NCBI GenBank assembly: GCA_963556255.1
Contig: OY744611.1
Location: 32,940,603 to 33,004,602 of the forward strand
Direction: 5' to 3'
DNA length: 64,000 nucleotides
Source: Allolobophora icterica
Taxonomy: Eukaryota > Annelida > Clitellata > Crassiclitellata > Lumbricidae
The first letter of the stretch is position 1. Each line of letters begins with the position of its first letter. The translations under genes were made by a program, and so were the position numbers. The notes under the pieces are model-generated. The model was given only the letters and a program-made list of their open reading frames with translations, was not told where the DNA came from and ran no database searches. Below, one piece after another: positions 47,842 through 61,190 of the stretch.

Positions 47842-48100
47842 GTTTGCTTGCTCCCTTGCCTTTCTGCATCCTTGTGTGGGTATGTACTTGCCTCCGTGCC
47901 TGTCTTTTTCCTTGTCCTGCCTGCTGTTTGCCTGCATGCCTTCCTGCTTGCCGGCCTCCTTCCTTCCCAGCCTGCCTGCTATAGCTTCCTTCCCTCATTT
48001 TCTGCCTCCCTATATGTACCTGTGTTCCTGCCTGTATGCTTGCCTATCTATCTCTCTGGGTCTGCCTCCCTGCCTGCGTGCCTACCTCTGTTATTAGGAT
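46620..48100. repeat. TGTG/TGTC, GATG and CTCC-rich simple repeats
   Basis: (TG)n and (TGTC)n at 46625-46692, (CAGA)n-like runs at 47200-47290, (GGAT)n at 47483-47540 and a long pyrimidine-rich TGCCTCCCT stretch at 47600-48080. Open frames on both strands are cysteine, serine and proline biased and not gene-like. Confidence 0.75.
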
Positions 48101-49498
48101 GGACTAAAACGGTGTTTCATGTACAGTGGCATGCCCAAGTGTTTACACAGCTGCTAGCGTCAGTGAATGCCACACTGATGTCTGGCAACAGTAGACACCA
48201 AGACAACTTTTTATCTGGTTACTTATAGTAATTTTCTTATTTTCACACCTCAAGTTTATATTTCTACTTCGGGTAAATAAATAAAATAGATAATAATAAT
48301 TCTGGTAATGATTATGGTGATAAACATAAAAAATATTATAGTTATAATAATTATAATCATTGTGAGTGCAGTTTGATGTTGACTCAACGTAGAAGTGATG
48401 GTGTTGCAAGCACACATCATGTGATGTTATGTTAATGCTGGTACCGATGAGTCAGCAAGTTTTAGACAGGTCCTATTGTATTTAGAGAGCGCACTTGTAT
48501 CATGTGAGCAACGTTGCACTTGTATGGTCTGACGTCAATGATAAGTTGTCTTTGTTGACTCGGGTTGTTTGAAGCTATGCAAGGCAGAAGATAGTGTACG
48601 TACTTACTATAGTTTTTGCTTTGCGTCGAGTTTATTGTATTACTAGTAAAACCTGGGATTTGATTGAAGTGCGGGGGCACTGATTATTGCTGACGACTGC
48701 AGATTTATAGTTTGTGCTTATAGAAGTTTTAGCGTTTGCGATAGAAGTAACTGTTGTGATTGAACTATTTTTTAAAGTTTTATACAGAAATTGAAAAGAT
48801 GTTGCGCTCGTCCGCGTGTGAACGCCATAAGTTGAAAATTGGGCAAATCTAGGATTCGAACCAACATTGGCAACTTCAGAGTTGGCATTTAATAATAGCA
48901 ATTGGCATTTAAACTGCCTGGAACAAGAGCAGGTGTGCAAGGGCGGATCCAGAGTGTGCCGCAGTGTACCATCTCTGCAGTGGCGTAGCCAGGTTTCAAC
49001 ACCAGGGGGAGCGAGCACATGAAAAAGGCCCCAACTACCAAAATAAATAATTTTCGGCATTCACGTTGCAAAAATGCTTTGAATCTAATTAACACAACTA
49101 AATTTGGAAGCCACATTTGTAAAATGCTCTAAGTTGTGCTATTTATTCATTCATTCATTCGAGTATTTATATAGCACCTCCTCAGGGGGGCTACTGAGAG
49201 GTGCTCCCGACTCCTGCACGGCCAAACAAGACAGTTTTCAATCGAGTAGAGAATGTATAAGAGGGAGTTCTCGGGAACAGGCATAGATCCGGGAAGCCAG
49301 TTCCATGCCGTCGGGCCCACCACTGAAAAACACGGTTCTGCATGGTGGCTGAGCGGGCAAAAGGCACAATGAGTACCCCTTTGCCCGAAGATCGGAGGTG
49401 GCGACTGCCATGAACTCCCAGCATGGGGCGGTAAAGGACCCGCAGATAAGCTGTAGCGCATCCCAGCAAGCACCTCCAAACCAAGGAAACAGCCCTTA

Positions 49499-49939
49499 GG
49501 GGTCGTCCATTAATTATGTCAACAAATTTTAGGCAGTTTTTGACCCCCCTCCCCCTTGTCAACAACTGTCAAACATGCAAGGACCCCCTAATAAAATTAT
49601 GTCAAAAATTCTTTACCACCCTCCGAGAAATCAAATTATCTTTCCCTCGAAATATTAGATTTTCAAAAAGAACGCAGGATATTCGCATTTAAGAGATTAT
49701 GCAGCGCATTTTCTCATTAATCTTCGAACAATATAATTAAAAATGAAGAAAATATCACGTTTGATTAAATTACAGACAAAAAAGTTATAGATCACTCGTA
49801 AAGACTTTCGGAATCCGGTTGCATTTTCATAAAATTATTGTTGACGTCAATTTTTCTTGCCCCCTCCCCCTTGTCAAGAATTGTCAAACTTTTTCAAACC
49901 CCTCCCCCCATTTTGTTGACATAATTAATGGACGGCCCC
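49499..49939. mobile_element. DNA transposon with GGGGTCGTCCATTAATTATG ends and TTA duplication
   Basis: A 441-bp element has inverted ends GGGGTCGTCCATTAATTATG and CATAATTAATGGACGGCCCC, flanked by TTA on both sides. It is nested in the 48978-51059 composite. No transposase is present. Confidence 0.82.
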
Positions 49940-50454
49940 TTATGCTACACGCTGGCTGACAGTTGGCTGGAGCCAGTGCAGGACCTACAGTATATAACCA
50001 GAGACCTGACTAAATTTTGGTATTCGACCAATAAGACGTGCCGCAGAGCATTGCACTCGATTGAGGCACGCCAAACGACTAGAAACTAGGCCATAGTAGA
50101 GTGAGGAACAGTACTCAAGTCAAGATTTGTGACCAATCTAGTGACACTATTTAGGTTTCAACCTTGAATCAGATATTCGATTATCCACTCATGGAATCTC
50201 TTTCTTTTTCGAACTCTGTGTTGCTTATAGTCAGTAGTAATATCACATTTTTGAACCAGCTCGGTTGCTTTTTTCTCAATCCGTTCAAACTTAAATTTTA
50301 ATTCATTTCGCATATTTTAATATCGTTTTCATAAAGTTGAATCAAATGAGAAGGTGATACCAAATCAATGCTACTTACTTCTCTGTAAATATGTGGATAA
50401 ACTGAAAGCCTTCTCTAGCACTTTTTCCAGAATATTAGAAGAACTAAGAATTCG

Positions 50455-50698
50455 AAGAATTGGTGTGGCACGGTGGCCGACTGGTTCGAGCGGTTGACCT
50501 GTAACGCTGAGAGTACGGGTTCAACCCTCGTCCGGGGTGGTTTATTTGTGTAAGGACCTTGAGCAAGTTCCTCGCGCACCATTGCTCTGCAATATAATTG
50601 CTTCTGCGCCGCCGAGGCGTGAGCACTTCTGAGCTTGGGGCCACCTTAGGAAGAAGGGCTATATCAAAGGCAGTTGTATTGTATTGTATTGTATTGTA
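50455..50698 (+). mobile_element. tRNA-derived SINE with (GTATT)n tail
   Basis: The head holds an A-box-like TGGCCGACTGGTTCGAGCGG and a B-box-like GGGTTCAACCC. The body includes AAGGACCTTGAGCAAGTTCC, and the end is five copies of GTATT. This is the layout of a tRNA-head SINE with a short tandem tail. Confidence 0.78.
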
Positions 50699-51939
50699 TC
50701 GAACGTATCAAGAGTTACAAGCATACCTTTTGCCTCAGTCAGCTGTTTCGTAGTGCAGCTTTTAATCTCACCATCCATGAGTATATAACTATATATGCAG
50801 GGCAACTATTAGTTCTGGCAAATTCTGCAAGAGTACATGCACTGCTGATTTTCCGAATGCCCATCTGGTGTCGCAAAGTCTTTCTGAGTTCCAGAAAAAA
50901 AATGTCGATCAAAAGATTGGAATAAAAAAAATTGAACGATTGGAATAAATAAATTTTGAACGAGTGGAATAAATAAACTGTGGAAAAGGCCCCACATCTT
51001 GGAAAATGGTCTCAGGGGGAGCGGCCGCTCCCCCTGCTCCCCCCCTAGCTACGCCTCTGCATCTCTGAATCAGCCATTGAGGCAGATGGAGGCAGGCAGG
51101 CAGAAGATAGCTGTATCAGGGTATGAAATTGATCTTAGACCGATAACAAACAGGAAATGACTACCCCACCGCTTAGATATCCATGCCCTCGGGGCAGTTG
51201 TTAACTGGGACCGTTGGTATAGATGTATGCCCCTCCTCCATCCCCGGATGGCCCCGACTAAGTGGGGTGATAAGAAGGACCTTAAACGGGTAGAGGGGGG
51301 GGGGCGCCGCTGTGTATTCAAAGTCTTCGTTCCTTATCTGGAAGGCCATCTGAGATTGTGTGTTTGTCGCCGTCAGTTTGTGTGTCTGTGTCTTTATTGC
51401 CCATTGTTCATGTCTCAGTCATGGTCTCTTTCTCTTGTGCAGTGCAGCGTACAGTACGGTGGCTCAAGAGATATATTGAAATTATCTGTGATTGTATTAT
51501 TATTATTGTGCGAATGAAATATTCTCAGTTTCATTCTAGTTGATGTTAATAAATATATTCTCAGTTTCATTGTAGTCCACGTTAATAAATCTTTCAGATT
51601 TCAAATCTCTTCCTTTCTCATCTCAGTTGCAGTTCACTGGAAGCGTGCAAGTCTTCAGTGTTTAGGTTTTTGTAATGCTCCTCTTTTTCTGTCAGGTTTT
51701 GGATGAGATAATCTTTTGGATGAAGTAATCTCTGATCTGTGCTTGTGGGTGTCTTTTTTAGCTTCAGCTGCTGTTTGAATCTTCTGATAAGTCCTGGGTG
51801 ACTTTGTATAAATATTTCTTTCCTTCTCTGATTTTTTGCCTATGCAGTTTGGCTTTCGCGTCTCGAAATAGGTTAGAAATATTTGATAAAATTTTTGATA
51901 AAGACCGAAACACATTTTTTTGTTTTCAGTGGTTCTGTG

Positions 51940-52335
51940 CATGGGCGGCGATCCCGGGGGGGGGTCGAGGGGGACAAGACCCCCACTTTTAGGAGTGGGG
52001 GACACGCCATGCATCGGACCCCCAAATTTTGAAGAAACACCAAAAAAGGTCAACAAATGCAATTGTGTGTGAGGGCAAAAACGAGTTTTAAGTGCCTTTT
52101 TGACCAGAAAAGTAGTTTTTTTAGCAGAAGTGTCTCCCAACAATTTCAAGAATAGAAGGCATAAAATTGTGCAAGAGAAGAAAAGAAGGAAAAAAAGGAA
52201 GTGAATGAAAAAATTATGTGGAGATGATGAATTCCGAAAAAATAAGGTCGTTGACATTAGGAGGGGTGATTCAGGAAAAAGTCACGAAAGTAAGGTTGAG
52301 GACTAAAAAAAAACAAGACAAGATCGCCGCCACTG
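51940..52335. mobile_element. hAT MITE, CATGGGCGGCGATC family
   Basis: A 396-bp element starts CATGGGCGGCGATCCC and ends AAGATCGCCGCCACTG, with perfect 8-bp duplications GTTCTGTG (51932-51939 and 52336-52343). The GGCGGC end resembles that of the ZMYM-type element at 36100. Confidence 0.9.
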
Positions 52336-52343
52336 GTTCTGTG

Positions 52344-54160
52344 TAGTGTCTACTTACAGCTTCAGTATAAGAAGACCCTTGATCATAAATAAGAACAACT
52401 GTTATGTACAGTCTTATACAAAACAAGAAAGACCGAAACACATAATCTCGCAAAAAAGAACAATTCACAGTCACGCGGAAGCAATAGGAAACCAGAGCAT
52501 TCGTCAGTGCTGCACCTTTAGCATACTCGACCATTGCAAGGACCCCCACCACGCCCCACAGGAACTGCACTGGGTTCAGAATCCGTTAGCAGCCCAGAGA
52601 ACATAACCCATCCGGCCAGCAGATTGTATTTCACTTGTCGAGAAAACTGCAATCTTCAAAGAACCAATCCCAATTCACCTCCTATCCACAGCCATAAATT
52701 TAAATGCATAATAGGCCCTCTTAGTACACGCTACCCTTAACGTAACGGTCTATAAACTGGACCTCCCAGAGTTACGTATAGTAGGCGTCTATCTTATTTT
52801 CGACAACGTCTTAAACTGCAATATAAAATTCAATAGAGTGTTTTATTCATGTCATTCAGCCATGTACTGTCAAGTTCTTATATTCGAATATCTCTACTCG
52901 AGAGACCTCTACAAACTGTTGATGTGTATAGACCTATCTTGCTAATGTAACTGCTGTTGACTTACCAACACTCTGCCTCTTAATTCAAGCAAAATTATCA
53001 AAACACTCAACCTCGAGTAGCCCTTACAGTTGCTATGCATATGCATATACTTTAAACAAGCTCAACTTAGCAAATCCTAGACGTTTTTATGTTATAATGT
53101 ATTGTATTTGTAAATCAGTGCAACCTAGTCAGAGGCGTTGACCAATATGTGTGGATGGGTATGTGTGTGCGTGCGTGCGTGCGTACGTGCATGTGTAAGC
53201 TAACAAAGACAAGAGGGAAGTGAACAGTCTTCCCTGCCCCACTTTGTCTACTTCGTCCTTCACGACCTGGCCTCTCCAGGCAGTCCATCAGCCTGTACCT
53301 TCTCCGAATCCCCCCTCCGAGGATATCGAGGACAAAACGAGTTGTCTTTTACTTGGGGCACCCTGAACTTCTCTGTTTGGACACACATGTACCTTCTTCG
53401 GCGGCTGATCAGGCCTTTGGATCGCTTTGGCTAACAGCTGCTAACATTCCTTATCTTAATGCTCTCTGTGCCAGGGTGCTTGTTGTGGTTGGCTGCAGCT
53501 AGAGTAGTTCCAGAGGGGTAATAAATTGCCCTGGCTTCTCTCATCCGAGTCTAAAGTGCGAGAACAAAAAACAGGTGTGCAAAGGCCAATCGTAGGGTTT
53601 GGGGTGGGCTGCACCTGGCCGCCTAGCCAGTGCAGGGTCAGAACTAGCAGGGTGTGACAGACATAGTTCTGTGTTTCAGCGACACTGTATTGATGTTTGT
53701 TAGTGCGGCATGGTGGTCTCTTCGGTAGTGAGCCTGCTCTGTGATACAGCAATTGCGGGTTTGAGCCTCCTGAGCTATCCCTGTGCACGTTATTCTTGCA
53801 CACTTGTCCATGTCATCGAGCCGTGGAGTTTGGTACAAGCATTGGGTAGGCTGCAAGTCTTGCAATACACTGACCCGGTTCAGTAGTTTAACATTCGACT
53901 TTAATAAGGGTCGAAGCCTGAAGGGCATGCAATGAACCCGCTCCTCTGTGTTCCAAATGGGATGTGGAAGCTTCCACATTATCTGCTGCTTGACAGACGT
54001 CATTTAAGAATATTAGACACGGTTTCTGGCCGATGATTGGAACAGGAGCTGTGCAGTTGTGCGGATCTGATGAGCGATGGAAAAAATATGGCTGCTGGTC
54101 TGGAGGGCTTATGGTGATTTGCGCTGTCAGTGGATTTCTATGGGGTCTCTTGTGTTGGGC
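52344..54160. other. No recognised gene; SINE-like stretch near 53700
   Basis: From 53700 to 53780 a tRNA-like pattern (GCGGCATGGTGGTCTC, later GCGGGTTTGAGCCTCC) suggests a SINE head. The rest has no recognisable coding exon, although 53220-53520 has fairly long open frames that I cannot assign. Confidence 0.4.
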
Positions 54161-54179
54161 AGGCTGGTTGGGTTTCAAA

Positions 54180-54640
54180 TGGAGAAAGATGAGGAGGAGG
54201 AGGAGGAATAGGAGCAGGAAGAGGATGAAGAAATATGAAAGGGAAAGGAAGATGTATTGGAGGAAGAGGATGAGGAAGAAGAACCTGAATATTTTAAAGA
54301 AAAGTCGTAGGACGAGGAAGAAGAGCAAAATGCTGAAAATGGATCTATATAGGAGGAAATGGAAGAGGAGGATGAGCAGAAAAGGATGATTAAGAGGAGA
54401 CAGAACTTGAAGGAAGAGTAATGGGAGGAGAAGGAAGAAGCGGAAAAGGAGAATTGAGCTGTTTTGTTCCACTTCCTCTTTTCTTCGTCCACCATCATCA
54501 TGTCTTCCTCAACCATGTACCATGTATTGCTCCTTCCTTTACGTCTTCCTCCTCTTCTTGCTCCAATTCCTCGTCTTCCTCTTCCTCTCTTTATTCCTAC
54601 TCCACCTCTCTTCCTCTTTCTTTGTTTCCCCCCCCCTGCT
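54180..54640. repeat. Adjacent purine-rich and pyrimidine-rich tracts
   Basis: About 280 bp of GGA/GAAG-rich sequence is followed by about 170 bp of CTT/CCT-rich sequence on the same strand. It can fold back imperfectly or form unusual DNA structures. Highly biased frames here are not taken as genes. Confidence 0.7.
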
Positions 54641-55574
54641 GTCTCTTTATTCAGTGTTTCATTCGTATTGTATCCCCCCATCTGCTCACTAGCGTACCGC
54701 ATGAGCAGGAACGGGGATGGGGCGTAGATGAATGGTAACACTCATGCTTGAAGAACATAGGTTCGATACCGTAAGTTTCCTATATATAGGTCGACTCAGC
54801 CTTCCACTCCGAAAGGGGCAGCTGTTAAATGAGCGGGCGCCTAACAGGCTGCCAAGACGTGTTCTACAAGATCTTGATAATTGTACTGTCGTGTGTTTCA
54901 GTGTTACTTACTGTGCACAGTTTGTCAGTGAGTTTGTCAATAAACACGAATATATTATTATTATTATTTGACACCGGTGCACTTTTACTTGTAAGGTTAC
55001 TCACCCAATAGGCCTAAGCTAAAGGGCTACAAAATTGTGTTGTATAAGAAGAACGAGATGAGGACAAGTTGAGCTTATGTCAGATTGTCTCTTGTGTGTC
55101 TTTGTGTGCCAACGAGAGAACACGCGATCCAAGGTATTTGTTAGACTAGGGCTTCAAGTCTTGATTTTCTTCAGACAGTTAACGTGATCAACCCGGACTT
55201 GTTTACGCAGTTTTATCTTCATTGGTCAGTCCTAAGACTGACGCTGCGTGCGCGGCTGACACTCCACACAAGATGCCTGGAAGAGAGGGAACCTATTGAT
55301 CTGCGCAACACAACACCACGGAGTTCCTCATTCTCTGGGATGTAGGTCGTTACGGCGTCCATTGCCCTACATCTCTGGTTCGCAATAAACACGTATTTCA
55401 GATGAGGATACTGTTTGCAAGAAGCCTGATGCTTTTATTCGTCGTCAGTTCCATCAAGTAGCTTACAATAGCATCACTCCTTGCGTAGCTATCCCTGTTT
55501 GCGTAGGCATCTGCCAACGCCCGTAAACTCGAACATCTTCCATTCTAGCGATTTATCTCCTGGAGAATTGCAAT

Positions 55575-55689
55575 ATGAATAGAGAGGCTGACGAGATCAG
55601 CGAACGCACCCTGCTAGAGCCGATGTCAACCTCCGCTTTTTGTCAACAGCTCGTTAATATAATGACCCAGATATTTACAGTCTCTGAGG
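55575..55689 (+). CDS. Candidate first coding exon, unknown product
   Basis: ATG opens MNREADEISERTLLEPMSTS, then AFCQQLVNIMTQIFTVSE, and then a GTACTG donor-like site at 55690. Composition is gene-like and free of repeats. I recognise no domain and could not find a downstream exon with matching phase, so this is only a candidate. Confidence 0.2.
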
Positions 55690-56339
55690 TACTGCGTGTG
55701 GGATTACATGTCCTATGGTTTCGTGCGAGGACCCGGTTTCGTGCATTTGGCCTTGTGAGTTGTGATCATTGTAGGGGAATGTGGACTAAATCCTCGAGCA
55801 GCTTTATTAATGGGCTAACTTTAACTTTAAAATAAAACGAAGGCTTACTCGATAAAAGCAAATGGCTGTAACAACGTCGTGTTAATATGCATGCGTGCAG
55901 CTCAAACGGATTATTGTTTTATATTCCTTCACCGTTTTTATTTCCAGCTTTTATTCGTACCAATCCACCCACCTATTCATTTCTTCTTGTTATTTCTTCT
56001 CAATTTGTAGGTCTGCATCGTCTTCCTCTTGTCTCAAGTCTCTTGTCTATTTATCTTCTGCCTTCTTTTTATTCCGCCTCTTCTTTTATGTATTTATTCT
56101 ACTCGTCATCCTCATCGTCCTCCTCCTCCTCCTGCGCTTGTTATTGCATGACTGGCATAAATAGCTCGTTTTGCTGATGCAATGAGTTTGACTTGGTAGA
56201 TGGCGTTCTTGATCGTGTCTGTCTTTGCCGCCTCAGTAGGCAGAGGAGACGCCGGAGGAGGAGGAAGGGAGGAGGCAGGCTGTTCAGGGCTTAAGCTTTT
56301 ATATGTGCATAATTGCAGGCTTTGCTAGCTTACATCGGG

Positions 56340-56720
56340 ACATTGCTGGGTGGTGCTTAGTTGTCAACTTTGGAGCATTGGTAGACTCCATGAGCACTTA
56401 GATCGCATTTGTTGGAGGTTTGGAGGGCATTCATGGAGCTTTGAAGAATATTTTTTGAAGCTTTTGGCATTTTTGGAGCTTCTGAGCACACAGAGATCGT
56501 TTCAGAAGTTTCTGAGCACTTTGAGAGCATTTGTTGGCGATCCCGAGCGTTTAAGAACGCTTGAGAGCATCTGAGCACTTATAGCCATATAGAATGTTTT
56601 TGGAGCTCTTGAGCATTACAGGAGAGCATTTTTGAAGCATTACAGGAGAGCATTTTTGAAGCATATGAAGCCATAGAAGAGCACTTTATGGGGAACTTTA
56701 TAGCACTTGGAGACAAATGG
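56340..56720 (+). repeat. Degenerate GGAGCATTTTTGAAG repeat
   Basis: Many imperfect units built from GGAGCAT, TTGAAGC and GAGCACTT, with no sharp period. Confidence 0.65.
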
Positions 56721-57025
56721 AGAGCATTTCAAGAGATATACAAACACACGGTGCCATGCCGTCACTGTACATCCATCTTCTTGGCATAAAAACAACCGCG
56801 TGCAATTTTACCAATCGGAGAGAGAGAGTTGCGCACATCCTTTGAAAACACCCTCGCCATTTGCCGTAATCTGAGAGAGTTGCGCCCGTATATCCTCTCA
56901 GATAGCTCACGCCATTTGCCGTAATCTTCTAAGTTGCCGCCTTCCCCGCTGGCATCAGCCACACACGGCCAGCGATGTCTCCTCGGCCACAGACGTAGTA
57001 ATCGGTCATTTATTTAACGCTTCTT

Positions 57026-57850
<825 letters not shown>

Positions 57851-58689
57851 TGCTGAGTCAGAGCCTCAGAGGTGAAAAAAGTTGTTTTTTTCAGTTTTTT
57901 AAAAGACAAGAAACAAGAAAACCACAAAATTTGTTGTTTTGTTTTTTTAATAAATTTCTTATTGTAGAAGTTATCTTGATTAAAAAATATAAATAATTTT
58001 GTGTTTATCGGTCGAAAATCACAACTGAATTAAACTGAGTTGAAGCTCTTATTCATGCCATTTTTTATGAGTTTTATGATCCGAAATGTACAAATCTTAA
58101 AAACAAAAAAGCAAAACAACAACAAAAAACAAAAAACCGAAAATACCAACTTTTCATGTAGACAAATCTTGGTTTTTTGCACCCCTCGGCCGAGTAGACC
58201 ACCGTGCTGCACAGACATTAAGGGAATGACTAATTTGTTATATAATTAATTAATAGCTTTCAAGGGGTCGATAAAAGGGTTGTTCAGTTAAAAAGTGATT
58301 TGGCGTGGGCTTCGATGACCCCGAGAGGCCGTCGAGCTGAGCATTGTTTGAATTTATGAGTGTGTGGCTCTGGACGTGAGTGTAAATAGACTCAGGCGAG
58401 GCGGTGACGGTTGATTCTGTTTACCTTTTTTATCAGTGATTCCTTCATATTGTGCAAACATTTGACTTGCGAGCAAATGAACGAAAGTAACCAGGATGTG
58501 TCAGTCCTTCTGGGGGAGGGATATCATGGCAGTGACCCGGTTATTAGGATATTTTGTTACATCTGCAACTGGTGATGGCGTTTGACGTAATGCAGGGTGA
58601 GACTTGTCAAGAGGGGTTGAGGGTTCAGCCCCCTAGTCCTTCTTAGAACCCCCCTCTGTTTTGCTGTTGTGATTTCGCATTATTTGACT

Positions 58690-59215
58690 CCTCGTCATCT
58701 ACCTCAGGCTCCTCTAGTGATCACCCCAAAGGCTTTCCACTCCAAATTGAAAACTCATCTCTTCAAGATTTCCTTTCCTAATCCATATGATCCTCTGCCT
58801 TCCAAGCTATCTCGTCCTCACCGAAACCCTCCGTAACAGCTGCTCTGCCTCTCTCTGGACTCTCTGGCAACCGGACTCTGACCACCAACGGACATCGATC
58901 TCTGGACAACCCAGTGTTTTAGTTGTCCAAAAACAACTGGGGGGGTCAAAAATTTTCAGATTACCAAATCACATAATCACATAGACCAAACACCAGTTTT
59001 TTGTAGTAAAGTAACCCCCCTCCCAACATATTTTCAGTTACTTAGCTGAGGGGGTTAGAAAGAGAACTAGGGGGGTTGAACCCCCCAACCCCCCCCCCCC
59101 GACAACTAAAACACTGGGACAACCCCTCGGATACGTCGCAGCGCTCGTGAATAAGCTGGTGCTTTGCGCTCAGCTTTACAGTGGCGCTTTAGAATATTGG
59201 AGATTACGATTACGA
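58690..59215 (+). mobile_element. LINE C-terminal remnant and 3' tail, split by a MITE
   Basis: A frame holds VITPKAFHSKLKTHLFKISF, a LINE protein end. Then the 3' tail GACATCGATCTCTGGACAAC is interrupted at 58912-59116 by a MITE and resumes with CCCTCGGATACGTCGCAGCG and GTGGCGCTTTAGAATATTGG. This copy links the tail repeat seen elsewhere in the window to a LINE. Confidence 0.78.
58912..59116. mobile_element. hAT MITE, CAGTGTTTTAGTTGTC family, nested in LINE tail
   Basis: A 205-bp element starts CAGTGTTTTAGTTGTCC and ends GACAACTAAAACACTG, with perfect 8-bp duplications GGACAACC (58904-58911 and 59117-59124). The duplicated host sequence is itself part of the LINE tail, so the uninterrupted site is known from other tail copies. 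Confidence 0.93.
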
Positions 59216-59632
59216 CTCTGAGTCTCTGACAAAAGAGAAGAAATTTCCATGGTGTTTCATGTATAGTAATCGTTTGTTGTGAGTTTTGTGACCATGTGAA
59301 TTGTATACTAATAAATTTGGTGATGTCATCACTTTAAGGAGTTTAAGCTTTCTAGTGTATTTTTGAATATTCTCAGTTTGCAAAATACGGATAAAATATT
59401 CAACTCCACATGGAGCAAACACATCAAAGTCTAACCCACCCCAGTCTTTTTTCTACAGTTCTCACCCTAACGTAATGACGCATTTTATCTGTGATGGTGG
59501 TGACGACGATGACGATGTTGGCATTGATGACGATGGCGGTTGTGGTAATGACGATGAAGATAAATGTTCTTCCCAATTTTGTTACAGCCCCAATGTCTTC
59601 ATCTCTCTGGTTCAGACTGTTATCCGTCCAGT

Positions 59633-59804
59633 CAGGGGCGTCTATCCCCCCTAAGTCATTGGAGCAACGTCCCTTTTCCCCCTCTTCTTCCCCCCTTCCC
59701 GTTCCTTCCCTCTTAAAATGGTGGCACACACACTGACAGATCTTCCCCCCTTATTTCTTGGATGGAGCATTTGCTCCAAGGTTTCTATGGTGTAGACGCC
59801 CCTG
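59633..59804. mobile_element. hAT MITE, CAGGGGCGTCTA family, copy 3
   Basis: It starts CAGGGGCGTCTATCC and ends TAGACGCCCCTG. The flanks CGTCCAGT and TGTCCAGT match at 7 of 8 positions. It has the same orientation as 7633-7813. Confidence 0.9.
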
Positions 59805-60184
59805 TGTCCAGTTGACGGTTCTTTCTAATCATACATTTTTTCCGCCCATTCGTCTTCCTCTGCTCCTACCAACCACAGAGCAAGGCACTATTAACGACGG
59901 ATGATATCGACGACGTCATGTGGTGATGACGCTGGTGATTGATGATGACGACGACGACGGTGAATGATAAACATTTGATGGCACCTGTTTTTACAGCCAT
60001 TCCCCCACACACTGTGGCGCGCAAAACGATAGGAACGAGGCGGTTTTCTGTTCCATTTGACCTCCCCCTTTTCAGGGATTCGCATGCATCCCCTTCACCA
60101 GAGAATCGAGCGCTCTAGATGCATACTTAGGAATCGCTCGAGCAATTGACTTCGCGTTCGGATGGTAATTGCGGAGCCACGGTA

Positions 60185-60430
60185 GATTGGTCAGTCTGTC
60201 TGTCTGTCCGTCTGTCTGTCTTTCATTTTTGGTCGGTCTGTTTCTGTTTGTCTGTCATTTTTGGTCCGTCTCTCTCTGGCCTGGTATGCGTGTCTGGGTA
60301 TGTATCTGGCATTTGGTTTGTGGGGTGTCCCTCTATCTCTGTTTTTCTCTGTGTCTGTTTTGCTCTGTCTTTGTCCTTCTGTGTGTCTGTCTGTCGGTGT
60401 GTCTGTCTCTCTGTCTGTCTTTGTGTGTTA
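60185..60430 (+). repeat. TGTC/TCTG-rich simple repeat
   Basis: Interrupted TGTCTG runs separated by TTTTTGGTC-like spacers, with cysteine/serine-biased artefact frames. Confidence 0.85.
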
Positions 60431-60639
60431 ATGGTGAAGCAACTGCAAGATCTATGATTTATAGACAGCAGTGATAGAACAGAAAATGTGGTCGGCTTGT
60501 TGTTAAAAGGGGCGGCGATTGGAACAGCCCATCCAGACATTGACATTAATGGGCGACTTTAATAAATGCATGGGTCAAATGAGGTCACTCAGACTGTAAA
60601 ATTGCCTCTACCCGTGTGTACTTGTAGACCTATTTCCCA

Positions 60640-60840
60640 CTTTGAGCAGTTCCATTACCCTACCTGAACCATGGGCTCCTATATTGTTGTTACACAGAGG
60701 TCGTTACCTTACCATAACCAATTAAATATACCTTACCTTCATTTATCCTTCCTTAATTACCTGATATTACCTTAACTTGCCTTGATTTTACCCTGCCTTA
60801 CCTTTATACTTTACCTTAAATGACACTGCATCATTTGGAA
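60640..60840 (+). repeat. CCTTACCTT-type degenerate repeat
   Basis: TTACCTTACC-like words repeat irregularly. Similar words occur at 20230-20400 and 39540-39640. Confidence 0.5.
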
Positions 60841-60879
60841 TTTCAGGTTCGCTCTTCTCTGAATATCTTCTTAACCTAA

Positions 60880-61190
60880 TGATCATTCTGAACAAGTTGG
60901 AAGAAGCTTATCGCGCTACGATCTTTTGCCTGTCAAGGCATTTGAGGTATTTTGCGAACATGCACAATACAATGTTCCAACAGTATAATGCTGATGATAC
61001 TCAACTCTGCGTCACTCTCTTTCAGCTTTTCTCCTCTTGACATTTGGTTCTGCTTTAACGACCCGGCAATCAACCCAAATAAGTTGAAAGCTCATTTTTC
61101 ATCAACCACTCAAGGTCGACATACTGTGGACTATACAGTACAAATCGGTTAAGATGAATGAGCAAACATTTCGTCTTAACGAAATTTCAT
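60880..61190 (+). mobile_element. Decayed LINE reverse transcriptase fragment
   Basis: Across a frameshift one reads the ADDTQL catalytic neighbourhood of a CR1/L2-type RT and then WFCFNDPAINPNKLKAHF, equivalent to the W-x-x-x-N-x-L-x-L-N-P-x-K block that follows it. It carries stops and indels. Confidence 0.65.

Larger units (their letters stand above)
48978..51059. mobile_element. Composite hAT-like element with nested insertions
   Basis: Outer ends CAGTGGCGTAGCCAGG and AGCTACGCCTCTG are inverted, with perfect 8-bp duplications CATCTCTG (48970-48977 and 51060-51067). A block related to AAAAGGCCCCAACTACC lies near the left end and AAAAGGCCCCACATCTT near the right end. At least two other elements were inserted inside: the 49499 DNA element and the 50455 SINE. 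The long internal minus-strand frames (49147-49565) have no recognisable domain. Confidence 0.8.

Noticed and set aside
50455..50560. Possible tRNA gene
   Set aside because: Box A/B-like sequences are present but the fold is not a proper cloverleaf and a SINE body with a GTATT tail follows. The same reasoning applies to 62500-62580 and 63765-63850.
54033..54741. Long frames in GA- and CT-rich DNA (118-194 residues)
   Set aside because: Extreme base bias on both strands, no domain, no splice context.
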